Shown here in pieces: positions 9,601 through 17,102 of a stretch of DNA of 64,000 nucleotides. The first letter of the stretch is position 1; each line of letters starts with the position of its first letter. Source of the DNA: Candidatus Gastranaerophilales bacterium (GTDB lineage: Bacteria > Cyanobacteriota > Vampirovibrionia > Gastranaerophilales > Gastranaerophilaceae). The notes beneath the pieces were generated by a model. It was given only the letters and a program-made list of their open reading frames with translations. It was not told the origin of the DNA and searched no databases. Location of the stretch: contig CALUQH010000012.1 of the NCBI GenBank assembly GCA_944322885.1, positions 1 to 64,000 on the forward strand, in the 5' to 3' direction. The position numbers were made by a program, and so were the translations under genes.

Positions 9601-10181
9601 TCATCAACAGTTCTTTTCATTAAAAACATATTGCATCTTACTGTTGCATTTTTCTTTTGGGTAAGCCTGCAGTTCATGGCAGTTATCTGATTTAGGATAT
9701 CAATCGCAGCTTTCACAGCAGTCTGAGCAGAAGAATTGAAAGTATAATCCCTATCGAATCGGATAACATGTGTTTTGCCGATAATCTGGCGTCTTAAACC
9801 AACAGATTTAGCATAATTTTGAATAATTTTATCAATATTAATTTTGAATTTATTCAAAAGTTTCACCGACCCCAAAAGATTTTTCATTTCATCAATATTC
9901 GGGAAATCAATTGTCATAATAACAAATTCATCTGAATTTGCCTCATTCAAAATTACGCTTTTTTCAGTATCAAAACCGCATTTTTTACATTTTTTACTCT
10001 CTGTCGGGTTTATTTTTCCGCAGTTGTGACATTTAGTGATAATAACATATCCGCATTTTTTACAGGTATTTGTATCATTAATCGTTCTGCAGACAGGACA
10101 AGCAAGTTTGAGCACCTTTTTACAATTAGGGCAAACCATTGCATTATCATCAATTTGTAAACCGCATTTTGGACATTCCAT
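6675..10181 (-). CDS. Giant multidomain protein: three zinc ribbons, cyclase-like and AAA-like domains, helical repeats
   Basis: A 1168-residue cytosolic protein. Three consecutive zinc ribbons occupy residues 1-70 (Cys pairs 3/6-17/20, 28/31-40/43, 51/54-65/68). A domain beginning FVIMTIDFPNIDEM resembles a class III nucleotide cyclase core, but I cannot find the second metal-binding Asp, since GKTHVIRF stands where a GD turn is expected. Around residues 345-520 an AAA/STAND-like ATPase is suggested by a Walker B-like KTVIYIEDFDKID, but the P-loop position reads GIVAIKTDQLYKPYTL with no GKS/T. The remaining half is helical and TPR-like. The architecture recalls soluble adenylyl cyclase/STAND proteins with both catalytic sites degraded, so a regulatory scaffold is more likely than an enzyme. 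It lies directly upstream of glgA (2 bp). Confidence 0.75.
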   Translation of the reverse strand: MECPKCGLQIDDNAMVCPNCKKVLKLACPVCRTINDTNTCKKCGYVIITKCHNCGKINPTESKKCKKCGFDTEKSVILNEANSDEFVIMTIDFPNIDEMKNLLGSVKLLNKFKINIDKIIQNYAKSVGLRRQIIGKTHVIRFDRDYTFNSSAQTAVKAAIDILNQITAMNCRLTQKKNATVRCNMFLMKRTVDDNPNNLESGFNISLLNQSIKNKEDKILNTFQVLTDDDVCSALDGEYRFSPLNSVMVGDEMEMFYELDIKEFVKVEYPEDEDDEIKIPNFVQNMLVEQDKLDGEALNNLDSNGDPDAIYDIETINFEEINAEFMRTENVDVLFHILNKFQSVPKGIVAIKTDQLYKPYTLRVLNTLSDTSQFSNIITITCYDEMKYSPYSFFRDLVSAIFEYTVSQKLFSQNDFSMFNSVDPDGLIKDLICLNKRETENTEDTRFIYFDIFLTLLQIIPKTVIYIEDFDKIDSSSYDVLKFIFESFEQLDISFLVTYSKSFSLHRDCHFLLTKPYYTEITLKPTSFEKLIEDNKVYYRNVLDNFYFQRVAKYSCGSMLFIDFAIQYLIESGVFAVDEDCITMINPKTIIIPSNLDRLVARRLNLLQDEADVMKFLTSIVLLGTRIDMNTVASLGYENQTQIIEKLSDMGYVFEYNNCLYFPNYNLLRDNLLTTISKIYLEDVAHDLFGKVFIEDMPSSVKAYLYGLLEDTENERKQWEELAQINLSLGDFSSYLNCTNKILQLLDLNVEPEQKEALTEYKLNLYEEISNNLYEYVPEKTSEIAVETLKNLEKTKDVEKIILLCNKMINGALNTGDYNHALELTHKVLSLLPVSSLNPEDPNFNTYFFLMSLIHIQILFNVGALRDSLDVGYKVLNMVNMQSLKVLKPDYFSEDEFKALIADSVGYVALGNVLILSGNVGQFLDIVYADLDFIPKSYSLFVALEDLIHGRPISVKCENVDENDRFGHVILNIINAFLMNDGDYSMFAEHIYKAKIAAKISKLHQLELFCDLLIGYAYMKLRSFKKADSIIYKIIKTTNNNGMTTLLYVAWYVMSELHLKQDKYEIAYGIINNSLIQLEKNNITSEYLLMLFKYNMFKVMMFDKQPEKAEILIAHARYIAAKYGINFNFDTDPNHYIAAEDSVQEQDIVQENQSNVQFVSDNVLEQGE

Positions 10182-10222
10182 AAGAAAATTATACCACTAT
10201 ACCGGATTTAGTACAAGGAATA

Positions 10223-11392
10223 TTAATTATATCTTATTCCGGCTTCCTTCATTCTCCTGATACATTCTTTAATAGTCTCTACATCTTTTGTTAAGGCAAC
10301 ACGGAAATATCCCTCACCATATTTACCGTAACCGTTTCCGGGCGGAACAACAATATTTGCTTTTTCAAGCATTAATGTAGCAAATTCCTCTGATGTCATT
10401 CCTTTCGGAACGGGAAGCCACAGGTAAAACGTTGCTTTAGAAGGTTTAATATCCCAGCCTAATTCTCTAAAGCCTTCTTCGGCCGCATCTCTACGCTCCT
10501 GATACATCTTATTTAAATCATTAATATATTTAGAATCGACATCAAAAGCAACAGATGCGGCATCCTGAATAGCTTTAAACGTACCGGAATCAATATTGTT
10601 TTTAATTGTTCCTAATGCTTTAACTGCCTTAGCATTACCGCATACAAAACCGACTCTCCAACCTGTCATATTATAAGATTTGGAATGTGAATAGAATTCC
10701 AGAGCAACATCTTTAGCACCTTCAACCTGTAGAACAGAAGGAGCCTTGTAACCGTCATAAGTCATCTCAGAGTATGCCATATCAGAACAAAGCAGGATAT
10801 CATATTTTTTACAAAAATCAACGGCTTTTTTGAAGAAATCCAAATCTGCAACAGCGCCTGTCGGGTTGTTCGGATAATTCAAAAACATGAGTTTAGATTT
10901 CTTAGCAATATCCTCAGGAATTTTATCAAAATCAGGCAAATATCCGTTTTCTTCTAACAAAGGCATCTCATAAGGGGTTCCTCCGGCAAATATTGTTGCG
11001 TTATGATATACGGGATATCCGGGATCCGGCACAAGGGTATAATCGCCTTTATCAACAAATGCGAAGAAAACATGGGCTATGGCTTCTTTAGAACCAATAT
11101 TTGCAAGCATTTCGGTATCAGAATCAAGTTCAACGCCAAAACGTTTTTTCATCCAGTCACAAGCGGCTTTTCTGAATTTTTCAGTACCGTTATAAGGCGG
11201 GTAATCATGATTTTTCGGATTGTCAATTGCTTTGTGCATTTCATCAACAATCGGCTGTAATGTCGGTTTATCAGGATCACCTATACCAAGACTAATTATA
11301 TCTTTGCCCTGCGCTTTTGCTTCTGCAATTTTTCTGTCAATTTCAGCAAAAAGATACGGGGGGATTTTTTCCAAACGTTCTGATACTTTCAT
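10223..11392 (-). CDS. dapL: LL-diaminopimelate aminotransferase
   Basis: A 389-residue fold-type I PLP aminotransferase converting tetrahydrodipicolinate directly to LL-diaminopimelate for lysine and peptidoglycan synthesis, the pathway found in cyanobacteria, plants and Chlamydia. The start is MKVSERLEKIPPYLFAEID. Conserved blocks are ISLGIGDPD, DYPPYNGT, DPGYPVYHN, LNYPNNPTGA and the PLP-Lys motif SHSKSYNMTGWRVGF. Length fits DapL; a related class I aminotransferase acting on aspartate or other amino acids is the alternative. AAGGAG is five bases before the ATG. It lies 41 bp upstream of the giant gene on the same strand, so it may share a transcript with it and glgA. Confidence 0.9.
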   Translation of the reverse strand: MKVSERLEKIPPYLFAEIDRKIAEAKAQGKDIISLGIGDPDKPTLQPIVDEMHKAIDNPKNHDYPPYNGTEKFRKAACDWMKKRFGVELDSDTEMLANIGSKEAIAHVFFAFVDKGDYTLVPDPGYPVYHNATIFAGGTPYEMPLLEENGYLPDFDKIPEDIAKKSKLMFLNYPNNPTGAVADLDFFKKAVDFCKKYDILLCSDMAYSEMTYDGYKAPSVLQVEGAKDVALEFYSHSKSYNMTGWRVGFVCGNAKAVKALGTIKNNIDSGTFKAIQDAASVAFDVDSKYINDLNKMYQERRDAAEEGFRELGWDIKPSKATFYLWLPVPKGMTSEEFATLMLEKANIVVPPGNGYGKYGEGYFRVALTKDVETIKECIRRMKEAGIRYN

Positions 11393-11460
11393 GAATTCTC
11401 CTTCTTAATATTCTTTCCTAACCTTTAATTTTATGCTATCATAAATATAAAGGAAAAACA

Positions 11461-12537
11461 ATGAGTATAATTGCAGATGACAATGATTTTAAAAGTTCAG
11501 ACATTTCCGAAAAGAAAAAACATTCGGTTATAAAACCTGAATGCCTTGATAATGATAAAAATTTTGAAAACTGCATCAGACCCAAAACTTTTGATACATA
11601 CATCGGTCAATCCGCACTGAAAGAAACATTAAAAATTTCAATAGAAGCTGCAAAAAAACGCAGACTACCGCTTGATCATCTTTTATTTTACGGTCCGCCG
11701 GGACTTGGCAAAACTACCCTTGCGGGAGTAATTGCAGAACAAATGGGAGTCGAGATAAAAATAACATCTGCCCCTGCATTAGAACGTCCGCGGGATATTA
11801 TAGGGATTTTAATGTCATTAAAAGGCGGTGAAATTTTATTTATTGATGAAATTCACAGACTCAATAAAGTTGCCGAAGAAATTTTGTACCCTGCAATGGA
11901 AGATTTTTTCCTTGATATGACAACGGGAAAATCTCAAACAGTAAAGACTTTGCGTATTCCGCTTCCGAAATTTACATTGATAGGGGCAACAACAAAGGCA
12001 GGAGAATTGTCCGGGCCGCTGCGCGACCGCTTCGGGATTATTCACAGACTTGAATTTTATACGGAAGATGAACTGTCACAGGTAATAAAACGTACCGCCG
12101 GAATTTTAAATATAGATATAACAGACGAAGGCGCACACGCAATAGCAAAACGTTCCAGAGGCACGCCTCGTATTGCAAACAGGCTTGTAAAAAGAGTTTC
12201 TGATTATGCTATTGTAAAACACGACGGAAAAATAACGGAAGATGTCGCAAACAAATCACTTGATATCTTAAAAATCGACAATTTCGGACTTGATAATACA
12301 GACAGAAGCCTTTTAAGACTAATAATAGAAAAATACGACGGCGGTCCTGTCGGTATTGAAACAATTGCAGCGGCTATCGGGGAAGATGTAAGAACAATTG
12401 AAGATGTATGCGAACCGTTTCTTCTTCAAGCAGGCCTGCTACAACGTACCCCGCGCGGGAGAAAAGTTTCCCCCGCAACCTACAGACATCTCGGTTACAA
12501 AAATTTTAACAATAACGAACAACAGAGCTTATTTTGA
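11461..12537 (+). CDS. ruvB: Holliday junction branch migration helicase RuvB
   Basis: A 358-residue AAA+ motor that drives branch migration with RuvA. Walker A GPPGLGKT lies at 78-85, Walker B LFIDEIH at 126-132, sensor I GATT follows and the Arg finger is in GPLRDRFG. The C-terminal winged helix ends GYKNFN. Compared with typical RuvB (about 335 residues) it has about 30 extra polar residues at the N-terminus before [11 protein letters not shown]. The SD AAGGA is six bases before the ATG. It is divergent from dapL and convergent with the prepilin-like gene (3 bp between stops). ruvA and ruvC are not in the window. Confidence 0.97.
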   Translation: MSIIADDNDFKSSDISEKKKHSVIKPECLDNDKNFENCIRPKTFDTYIGQSALKETLKISIEAAKKRRLPLDHLLFYGPPGLGKTTLAGVIAEQMGVEIKITSAPALERPRDIIGILMSLKGGEILFIDEIHRLNKVAEEILYPAMEDFFLDMTTGKSQTVKTLRIPLPKFTLIGATTKAGELSGPLRDRFGIIHRLEFYTEDELSQVIKRTAGILNIDITDEGAHAIAKRSRGTPRIANRLVKRVSDYAIVKHDGKITEDVANKSLDILKIDNFGLDNTDRSLLRLIIEKYDGGPVGIETIAAAIGEDVRTIEDVCEPFLLQAGLLQRTPRGRKVSPATYRHLGYKNFNNNEQQSLF

Positions 12538-12540
12538 TTA

Positions 12541-13412
12541 TCAGTATTTAACCCTGAACGGATAGTCTTTCGGTATTTTCCAGCCGCTAACCTGAATCCA
12601 TTTTGTACAGTATCCTGCCCAGACAGATGTCGAATTGCAGCCATAAGTAGAATCGTTTTTTAATGTATCAATCTTTCCATCCCAGCTTGATGTGCCATAA
12701 GTACTGAATTCCCAGGCATAATATCCGTTACTATCAGTTTTTTTTATTGGATTATAATAAAATGCAAAAGAACATTTTCCACAACCATTAAGAATTCCAG
12801 AAGAATCTCCAAAGCACTTTTCTGGATTCCCAGGGAAAAAGAACCAGTCTCTGCTATTTGAAATACCTAGCAAAACAGAACTTCCATCGGCAAAAGTCAT
12901 GTAAAAATATCTGCTTAATTTTCCGTAGTCTATAATATTCATATAAGGTATTAAATATTTTTCGCACCACGCCTTTTGGGACTCATAATCAGAATTATCT
13001 TCGAACCACATGTCACGGGCTCCGTAATCAACTTCAGCACGGGCTATAGCCTGGTTCATACTCGAATAAAATTTTTGAATACGGGCTACAACCACCTGTT
13101 TATTATGATTATCAATTAATGCAGGGATTGTTAGTGCGGCAACAATACCGATTATGCCAAGAGTTATCAATACTTCCGCCAATGTGAAGGCAGATTTTCC
13201 CTCCCTGATTAGGGAGGGATCAAGGGTGGGTAACAATCTTCTATTGTTTGATTGATTGAAACCCATCCTAACCTTCCCTTTATAGGGAAGGAAATAGAAA
13301 TTAGTTTTTCGTGAGCTTTGCTCTTTGATAACGGACTGACATCCAGTCTTACAGCCATCTGTTAGCTCTGAATGCCCCCCCCCCGAAATTCTGAATTTAA
13401 ATATCTTTTCAT
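12541..13412 (-). CDS. Prepilin-like surface protein, off-frame at a G10 tract
   Basis: A start at 13412 (MKRYLNSEFR) has GAGGAG seven bases upstream and a promoter at 13445-13472. After ten G (13375-13384) this frame stops. With eleven or eight G it runs without stops through a long polar leader into GKSAFTLAEVLITLGIIGIV, the prepilin cleavage site and helix, then a globular domain ending in WKIPKDYPF. The ON product would be about 290 residues. An internal ATG at 13266 has GGAAGG five bases upstream, supplied by a palindromic repeat, so a shorter product (241 residues) might be made regardless of phase. Two REP-like palindromes are translated as part of the leader. It is convergent with ruvB. 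Role as pseudopilin or minor pilin inferred. Confidence 0.8.
13198..13291. repeat. Pair of REP-like palindromes in inverted arrangement
   Basis: Palindrome 1 is TCCCTCCCT-GATT-AGGGAGGGA (198-219 of this kilobase) followed by GGGTGGGT. Palindrome 2 is CCTTCCCT-TTAT-AGGGAAGG (272-291) preceded by ACCCATCC. The two units are similar and point in opposite directions, like a bacterial interspersed mosaic element. Here they lie inside the open leader of the prepilin-like gene between the G tract and the prepilin motif. Confidence 0.7.
13375..13384. repeat. Homopolymer tract C10 (G10 sense)
   Basis: Ten C on the top strand within TG-C10-GAAATT, eight codons after the SD-supported ATG at 13412. The distance from that ATG to the in-frame prepilin codon at 13266 is 146 bases, one short of a multiple of three. 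Lengths of 11 or 8 restore the frame. Confidence 0.92.
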
Positions 13413-13444
13413 ATTACTGCTCCTCTTTTCTGTCCAACATTTTT

Positions 13445-13472
13445 ATTATAACATATTTTTTAATGTTATCAA
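13445..13472 (-). promoter_or_regulatory. Promoter of the G10 prepilin-like gene
   Basis: Minus strand: TTGATA (467-472 of this kilobase), 16 bp, TATAAT (445-450). The -10 context ATATGTTATAATAAAAA matches the promoter at 966-994. Confidence 0.6.
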
Positions 13473-13514
13473 TATTTTTTTATGGTAAATTTATCAGTGG
13501 TTAGGAGATATTTT

Positions 13515-14660
13515 ATGAAAAAATTTATAATAGGCTTGTTTATTATAATAGGATTCTTTACACAAACCGGTATGGCAGATGAGAATAAAATAGTGTTACC
13601 GTCACAAACAGGCATAGTAGAAAATATTAAATATGAAGATTCAGACGGTTTAAATCAGGGCGAGGAAACAACTAAACAACTTGTTACAATAAGAGTTCTT
13701 ACGGGAGATTTCAAAGGGACTGAAAGAATTGTTGAAAACATGCTGACAGGAAATCCTGCTTACGATATTAATCTCAATAAAGGCGACAAGGTTGTTCTCC
13801 ACGTTGAACCGGTTTCGGATACCGTTTCAACTCCTGATGATGTGGATTTTTTTATTGCGGACATAAAAAGAGATAATCAAATATTAATTTTTGGAGCACT
13901 ATTTTTTGCATTGCTTCTATTAATCGGTCATAAAAAAGGATTCACAAGTATCATTTCTATAATATCAACAATTGCGCTGATATTTTTTATGCTTATGCCT
14001 ATGATTTTAAACGGATTTTGCCCGATTGCATCATCTGTTCTTGTCGGAATTTTATCAGCAGGCATAACAATATATCTTGTCGGCGGTTTCAACTCAAAAA
14101 GTTCGGCTGCAATAATCGGAACAAGCTCAAGTCTGATATTTGCTGGAGCATTATCTATGCTTGCAATATATGTTGCACACCTGACCGGATTTGCCGGAGA
14201 AGAACCGATGTTTTTATACACAGCAAGACCTGATTTAAGCTTTACGGGAATTCTTTCGGCTTCAATGGTAATAGCCGCACTGGGCGCACTTATGGATACG
14301 GCTGTTTCAATCGCAAGTACAATTAACGAAATTTATGAAACAGATAATTCTTTAACAGTAAAACAGCTTTTTAAATCAGGAATGAACGTAGGACGTGATA
14401 TCATAGGAACAATGTCCAACACTCTTATACTTGTTTATCTCGGTAGTGCACTTCCTCTTGTACTTCTGTCAAACAATATTGACATGAACAAATTTTTTAA
14501 TCTCAATCAGGTTGCAACAGAAATTTTATCTGCGCTCACAGGAAGCATAGCAATTCTTGTTTGTGTACCGGTAACAGCAATCATTGCGGCAATACTAATC
14601 AAAAGAAATAAAGAAAAACATCAAACCGATTTTGATTTAAAAAGAATTGATATAAATTAA
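13515..14660 (+). CDS. YibE/F-family membrane protein
   Basis: A 381-residue membrane protein of the YibE/F family, whose function is unsettled. A signal-like first helix (MKKFIIGLFIIIGFFTQTG) is followed by a soluble extracytoplasmic beta-rich domain (VTIRVLTGDFKGTERIVEN, GDKVVLHVEP), then about seven to eight membrane helices containing the family-typical GALMDTAVSIAST and MSNTLILVYLGSALP. The ATG at 13515 was chosen because AGGAGA lies six bases upstream; an upstream in-frame ATG at 13482 has no SD. It is divergent from the prepilin-like gene at 13412 and overlaps the convergent carbonic anhydrase gene by 4 bp. Confidence 0.88.
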   Translation: MKKFIIGLFIIIGFFTQTGMADENKIVLPSQTGIVENIKYEDSDGLNQGEETTKQLVTIRVLTGDFKGTERIVENMLTGNPAYDINLNKGDKVVLHVEPVSDTVSTPDDVDFFIADIKRDNQILIFGALFFALLLLIGHKKGFTSIISIISTIALIFFMLMPMILNGFCPIASSVLVGILSAGITIYLVGGFNSKSSAAIIGTSSSLIFAGALSMLAIYVAHLTGFAGEEPMFLYTARPDLSFTGILSASMVIAALGALMDTAVSIASTINEIYETDNSLTVKQLFKSGMNVGRDIIGTMSNTLILVYLGSALPLVLLSNNIDMNKFFNLNQVATEILSALTGSIAILVCVPVTAIIAAILIKRNKEKHQTDFDLKRIDIN

Positions 14661-15292
14661 ACAAAACTTGCCATATAGTAATTCGCAGGATACGAATATG
14701 CAAGTTCTTTATTAACTTCAACAACTTCATGATTCATATCTTTATTAGCATAATCAGGGGTAATCTCAGGTAATTTATCAGCCTGTTCCTGAGTTTTTAT
14801 AATTTCTCCAGCAGGAACATATCTGTTATCCGCAACTTTTACGCCAATAACTTTTGCCGCAGGCTCAATAACAACATTATTGCCTATTTCTGATTTGTAA
14901 ACAAATGACTGCATACCGACAAATACGTTATCCCCGATTTTAGCGGGCCCGTGAACCTGCGATTGATGAGCCAGACTGACATCTTTACCGACATAAACCG
15001 AATATTCCTGTCCGTCATGTTTTACACGCCCGTTTTTAAGCCCGTGGATAACAACACCATCCTGAACATTTGAACCCGAACCTATATAAATCGGAGTTCC
15101 TTCATCTCCTCTGACGGAAGCAAAAGGAGCAATGTTTACATCCTGCCCGATTATAACATCACCTATTACACTTGCCTGCGGATGAATTGCATCATTCGGC
15201 ATTAGTAAAGGCATAAATCTGTTCGGGGTAAAACTCGTTACAGGATTTGGCATAATGTTTTTAGGGGTAATCTGCGGTAAAACAGGTAACAT
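14657..15292 (-). CDS. Gamma-class carbonic anhydrase (Cam type)
   Basis: A 211-residue left-handed beta-helix (hexapeptide repeat) protein catalysing reversible CO2 hydration. Three likely metal-binding His are visible: H83 (GVVIHGL), H109 and H114 (LAHQSQVHGP). The conserved Arg/Asp of the trimer interface lie in SVRGDEGTP (R61, D63). The sequence resembles archaeal Cam (GKEYAVYIGNNVSLAHQSQVHGP region) more than carboxysomal CcmM, and it lacks the RuBisCO-like repeats of CcmM. The N-terminus has about 30 Pro-rich residues (MLPVLPQITPKN) and no convincing signal peptide. SD AAGGAG eight bases upstream. In a non-photosynthetic host it would supply bicarbonate or balance CO2 from pyruvate oxidation. 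Confidence 0.88.
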   Translation of the reverse strand: MLPVLPQITPKNIMPNPVTSFTPNRFMPLLMPNDAIHPQASVIGDVIIGQDVNIAPFASVRGDEGTPIYIGSGSNVQDGVVIHGLKNGRVKHDGQEYSVYVGKDVSLAHQSQVHGPAKIGDNVFVGMQSFVYKSEIGNNVVIEPAAKVIGVKVADNRYVPAGEIIKTQEQADKLPEITPDYANKDMNHEVVEVNKELAYSYPANYYMASFV

Positions 15293-15358
15293 AAATTTTT
15301 CTCCTTATAAATCTGGTACAATATTATAAAAATTAAACAAAATATTTTTTGCGGATAA

Positions 15359-15394
15359 AAAATACCGGCAAACTCTAAAGTCAGCCGGTATTTT
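15359..15394 (-). terminator. Terminator after metK
   Basis: Inverted repeat ATACCGGC (15362-15369) with GCCGGTAT (15384-15391), extended by A/T pairs. On the minus strand it is followed by a T-run, just downstream of the metK stop. Confidence 0.75.
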
Positions 15395-15406
15395 ACAATC
15401 AATTAC

Positions 15407-16681
15407 TTATTTAGAGCAAGAACAGCAGCCGCAAGCCTGAGATTTCAAAGCATCAGCCTTGTCTGTTCTTTCCCACGGAACATCAATATCAGTTCTGCCC
15501 ATATGTCCGTAAGCAGCCAGCAGCTGGTAGAATTTACCTCCGTTTTTAGCAGGCAAGCCGCGGAGATCAAACTGATTAATAATTGATGCAGGTCTTAAAT
15601 CAAAGTTTTTAGATACTAAAGCAGAAATTTCATCATCAGAAATTTTTCCTGTGCCAAAAGTATCAACCATGATTGAAACAGGTTCTGCAACACCGATTGC
15701 ATAAGCCAGTTCGATTTCGCATTTTTCAGCCAGACCTGCCGCAACAATATTTTTAGCAACCCATCTTGCTGCGTAAGCTGCAGATCTGTCAACTTTTGTT
15801 GGATCCTTACCGGAGAAAGCTCCGCCGCCGTGTCTTGAATAACCGCCGTATGTATCAACAATAATCTTACGGCCTGTCAAACCTGCATCACCCTGAGGCC
15901 CGCCTACAACAAATCTTCCTGACGGGTTTACAAGAATTTTTGTATCGCTGTCAGGTTTAATTGCCTCATGAGCAAAAACTTCATCAATTACGTATGCAGT
16001 AATATCTCTTTTTATAATTTCCTGAACTTTGCTGTTGTCACATTCGCCGTTAATTTCAGGGTCATGTTGTGTTGAAATTAATACTGTATGAATTCTTGAA
16101 GGTTTGCCGTCAACATATTCAACAGTAACCTGAGATTTACCGTCAGGTCTGAGATAATTTAAAATTCCCTGTTTTCTTACCTGAGCAAGTCTATATGATA
16201 ATTTATGAGCCAAACTGATAGGTAAAGGCATTAATTCAGGAGTTTCGTTACAAGCGTAACCAAACATAATACCCTGATCGCCTGCGCCAATATTTTCAGT
16301 TTCCGAAGTTGAAGTATCAGCATTATCAGATCTTGTTTCAAAAGCTTTGTTTACGCCGCCCGCGATGTCGCAAGATTGTTCATCAATACTTGTCAAAACA
16401 GCACAGGTATCGGCATCAAATCCGCCGCCTGAAGCCCCTGAATAACCGATATTTTTAATAGTGCTTCTTACAACTGACGGGATATCAACATAACAGTCAG
16501 ATGTAATTTCTCCGCAAACAAGCGCCATACCTGTAGTAACAGTAGTTTCTGCAGCCACTCTTGATTGAGGGTATTTTGTCAAAAACTCATCCAAAATAGC
16601 ATCAGAAATCTGATCGCATACTTTGTCGGGGTGTCCTTCCGTAACTGATTCGGAAGTAAATAAAAAGTTTCTTGGTGTCAT
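15407..16681 (-). CDS. metK: S-adenosylmethionine synthetase
   Basis: A 424-residue ATP:L-methionine adenosyltransferase. Diagnostic blocks: [21 protein letters not shown] at the N-terminus (ATP/metal-binding His and Asp), [12 protein letters not shown], the P-loop-like [18 protein letters not shown] and the final [16 protein letters not shown]. The C-terminus ends in an unusual Cys-rich tail, [11 protein letters not shown], which is not a family hallmark and could bind metal or act as a redox or localisation tag. The ATG has AAGGAG eight bases upstream. A near-consensus promoter (16784-16812) and a roughly 95-nt structured leader precede it, suggesting feedback control of SAM synthesis. A terminator follows at 15359. 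Confidence 0.97.
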   Translation of the reverse strand: MTPRNFLFTSESVTEGHPDKVCDQISDAILDEFLTKYPQSRVAAETTVTTGMALVCGEITSDCYVDIPSVVRSTIKNIGYSGASGGGFDADTCAVLTSIDEQSCDIAGGVNKAFETRSDNADTSTSETENIGAGDQGIMFGYACNETPELMPLPISLAHKLSYRLAQVRKQGILNYLRPDGKSQVTVEYVDGKPSRIHTVLISTQHDPEINGECDNSKVQEIIKRDITAYVIDEVFAHEAIKPDSDTKILVNPSGRFVVGGPQGDAGLTGRKIIVDTYGGYSRHGGGAFSGKDPTKVDRSAAYAARWVAKNIVAAGLAEKCEIELAYAIGVAEPVSIMVDTFGTGKISDDEISALVSKNFDLRPASIINQFDLRGLPAKNGGKFYQLLAAYGHMGRTDIDVPWERTDKADALKSQACGCCSCSK

Positions 16682-16689
16682 TTCAAATT

Positions 16690-16777
16690 CTCCTTAATTT
16701 GTATTTCGGATCCGGCGAACCATATCACCGTCAATCCTGCCGGTAAGGTTTTTAATTCCGACCCGGCAACATCATTG
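16690..16777 (-). promoter_or_regulatory. Structured metK 5' leader, candidate riboswitch
   Basis: Minus-strand 5' UTR of metK. Helix 1: TGCCGG (763-768 of this kilobase) pairs with CCGGCA (738-743). Its loop contains TCGGA (757-761), which can pair with TCCGA (706-710) further downstream to give an H-type pseudoknot. Between them sits the hairpin CGGTGA/TCGCCG (725-730 with 713-718). The SD AAGGAG (690-695) begins about ten bases after the last pseudoknot strand. It does not match SAM-I, SAM-II or SAM-IV consensus as I know them. Confidence 0.5.
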
Positions 16778-16783
16778 AGCACC

Positions 16784-16812
16784 ATTATAGAACCAAAAAT
16801 TTATAAAAGCAA
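16784..16812 (-). promoter_or_regulatory. metK promoter
   Basis: Minus strand: TTGCTT (16807-16812), exactly 17 bp, TATAAT (16784-16789). Predicted transcription start near 16777, giving a leader of about 95 nt before the metK ATG. Confidence 0.75.
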
Positions 16813-16830
16813 ATTATGTATTAATATATA

Positions 16831-16989
16831 TTACGCTATGTAAGAAACACTTATAGAAATATAGGCATCATCTACATCTATCACAGCCCAACGTACAATA
16901 TCTCTATATAATTTTCTTAATTCAGATTCAATATAGGAGTTATCAAAATTATTTATTTTATTTATTTTTATAACGGAAGATTTTATCAT
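16831..16989 (-). CDS. Possible 52-residue small protein
   Basis: An open frame from ATG at 16989 to TAA at 16831, just downstream of tRNA-Thr and upstream of the metK promoter, all on the minus strand. It encodes MIKSSVIKINKINNFDN and ends DDAYISISVSYIA. The composition is protein-like, with a charged helix (YIESELRKLYRDI). No SD is visible, and it would have to be translated from a processed tRNA-containing transcript. It is the only candidate in the roughly 190-bp gap. Function unknown. Confidence 0.35.
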   Translation of the reverse strand: MIKSSVIKINKINNFDNSYIESELRKLYRDIVRWAVIDVDDAYISISVSYIA

Positions 16990-17002
16990 AAGTTTTAAAT
17001 AA

Positions 17003-17075
17003 AGCCGATAGCGAGACTCGAACTCGCGACCTACTCATTACGAATGAGTTGCTCTACCAACTGAGCTATATCGGC
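17003..17075 (-). tRNA. tRNA-Thr (anticodon CGT)
   Basis: Cloverleaf on the minus strand: acceptor GCCGATA (17069-17075) with TATCGGC, D arm with AGCTCAGTTGGTAGAGC, anticodon stem ACTCA/TGAGT around loop TTCGTAA (anticodon CGT), and T arm with GTTCGAG. No CCA is encoded. It lies 27 bp downstream of glmS on the same strand and may be cotranscribed. Confidence 0.95.
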
Positions 17076-17102
17076 TTTTATATTTATTATTATATCAAAA
17101 AA

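Noticed and set aside
13375-13384. G-quadruplex at the G tract, like the pilE element of Neisseria
   Set aside because: Only one continuous G run is present, without three further runs nearby, so a standard intramolecular quadruplex is not supported.
14657-15292. CcmM carboxysome protein
   Set aside because: No RuBisCO small-subunit-like repeats and no other carboxysome genes; Cam-like residues dominate.
16690-16790. On the plus strand the metK leader contains CCCGGCAAC, as in SAM-I riboswitches
   Set aside because: metK is on the minus strand, no gene follows on the plus strand, and the other SAM-I core blocks are missing.
17003-17075. tRNA-Thr as an attachment site of an integrated element
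   Set aside because: No integrase and no duplicated tRNA end nearby.
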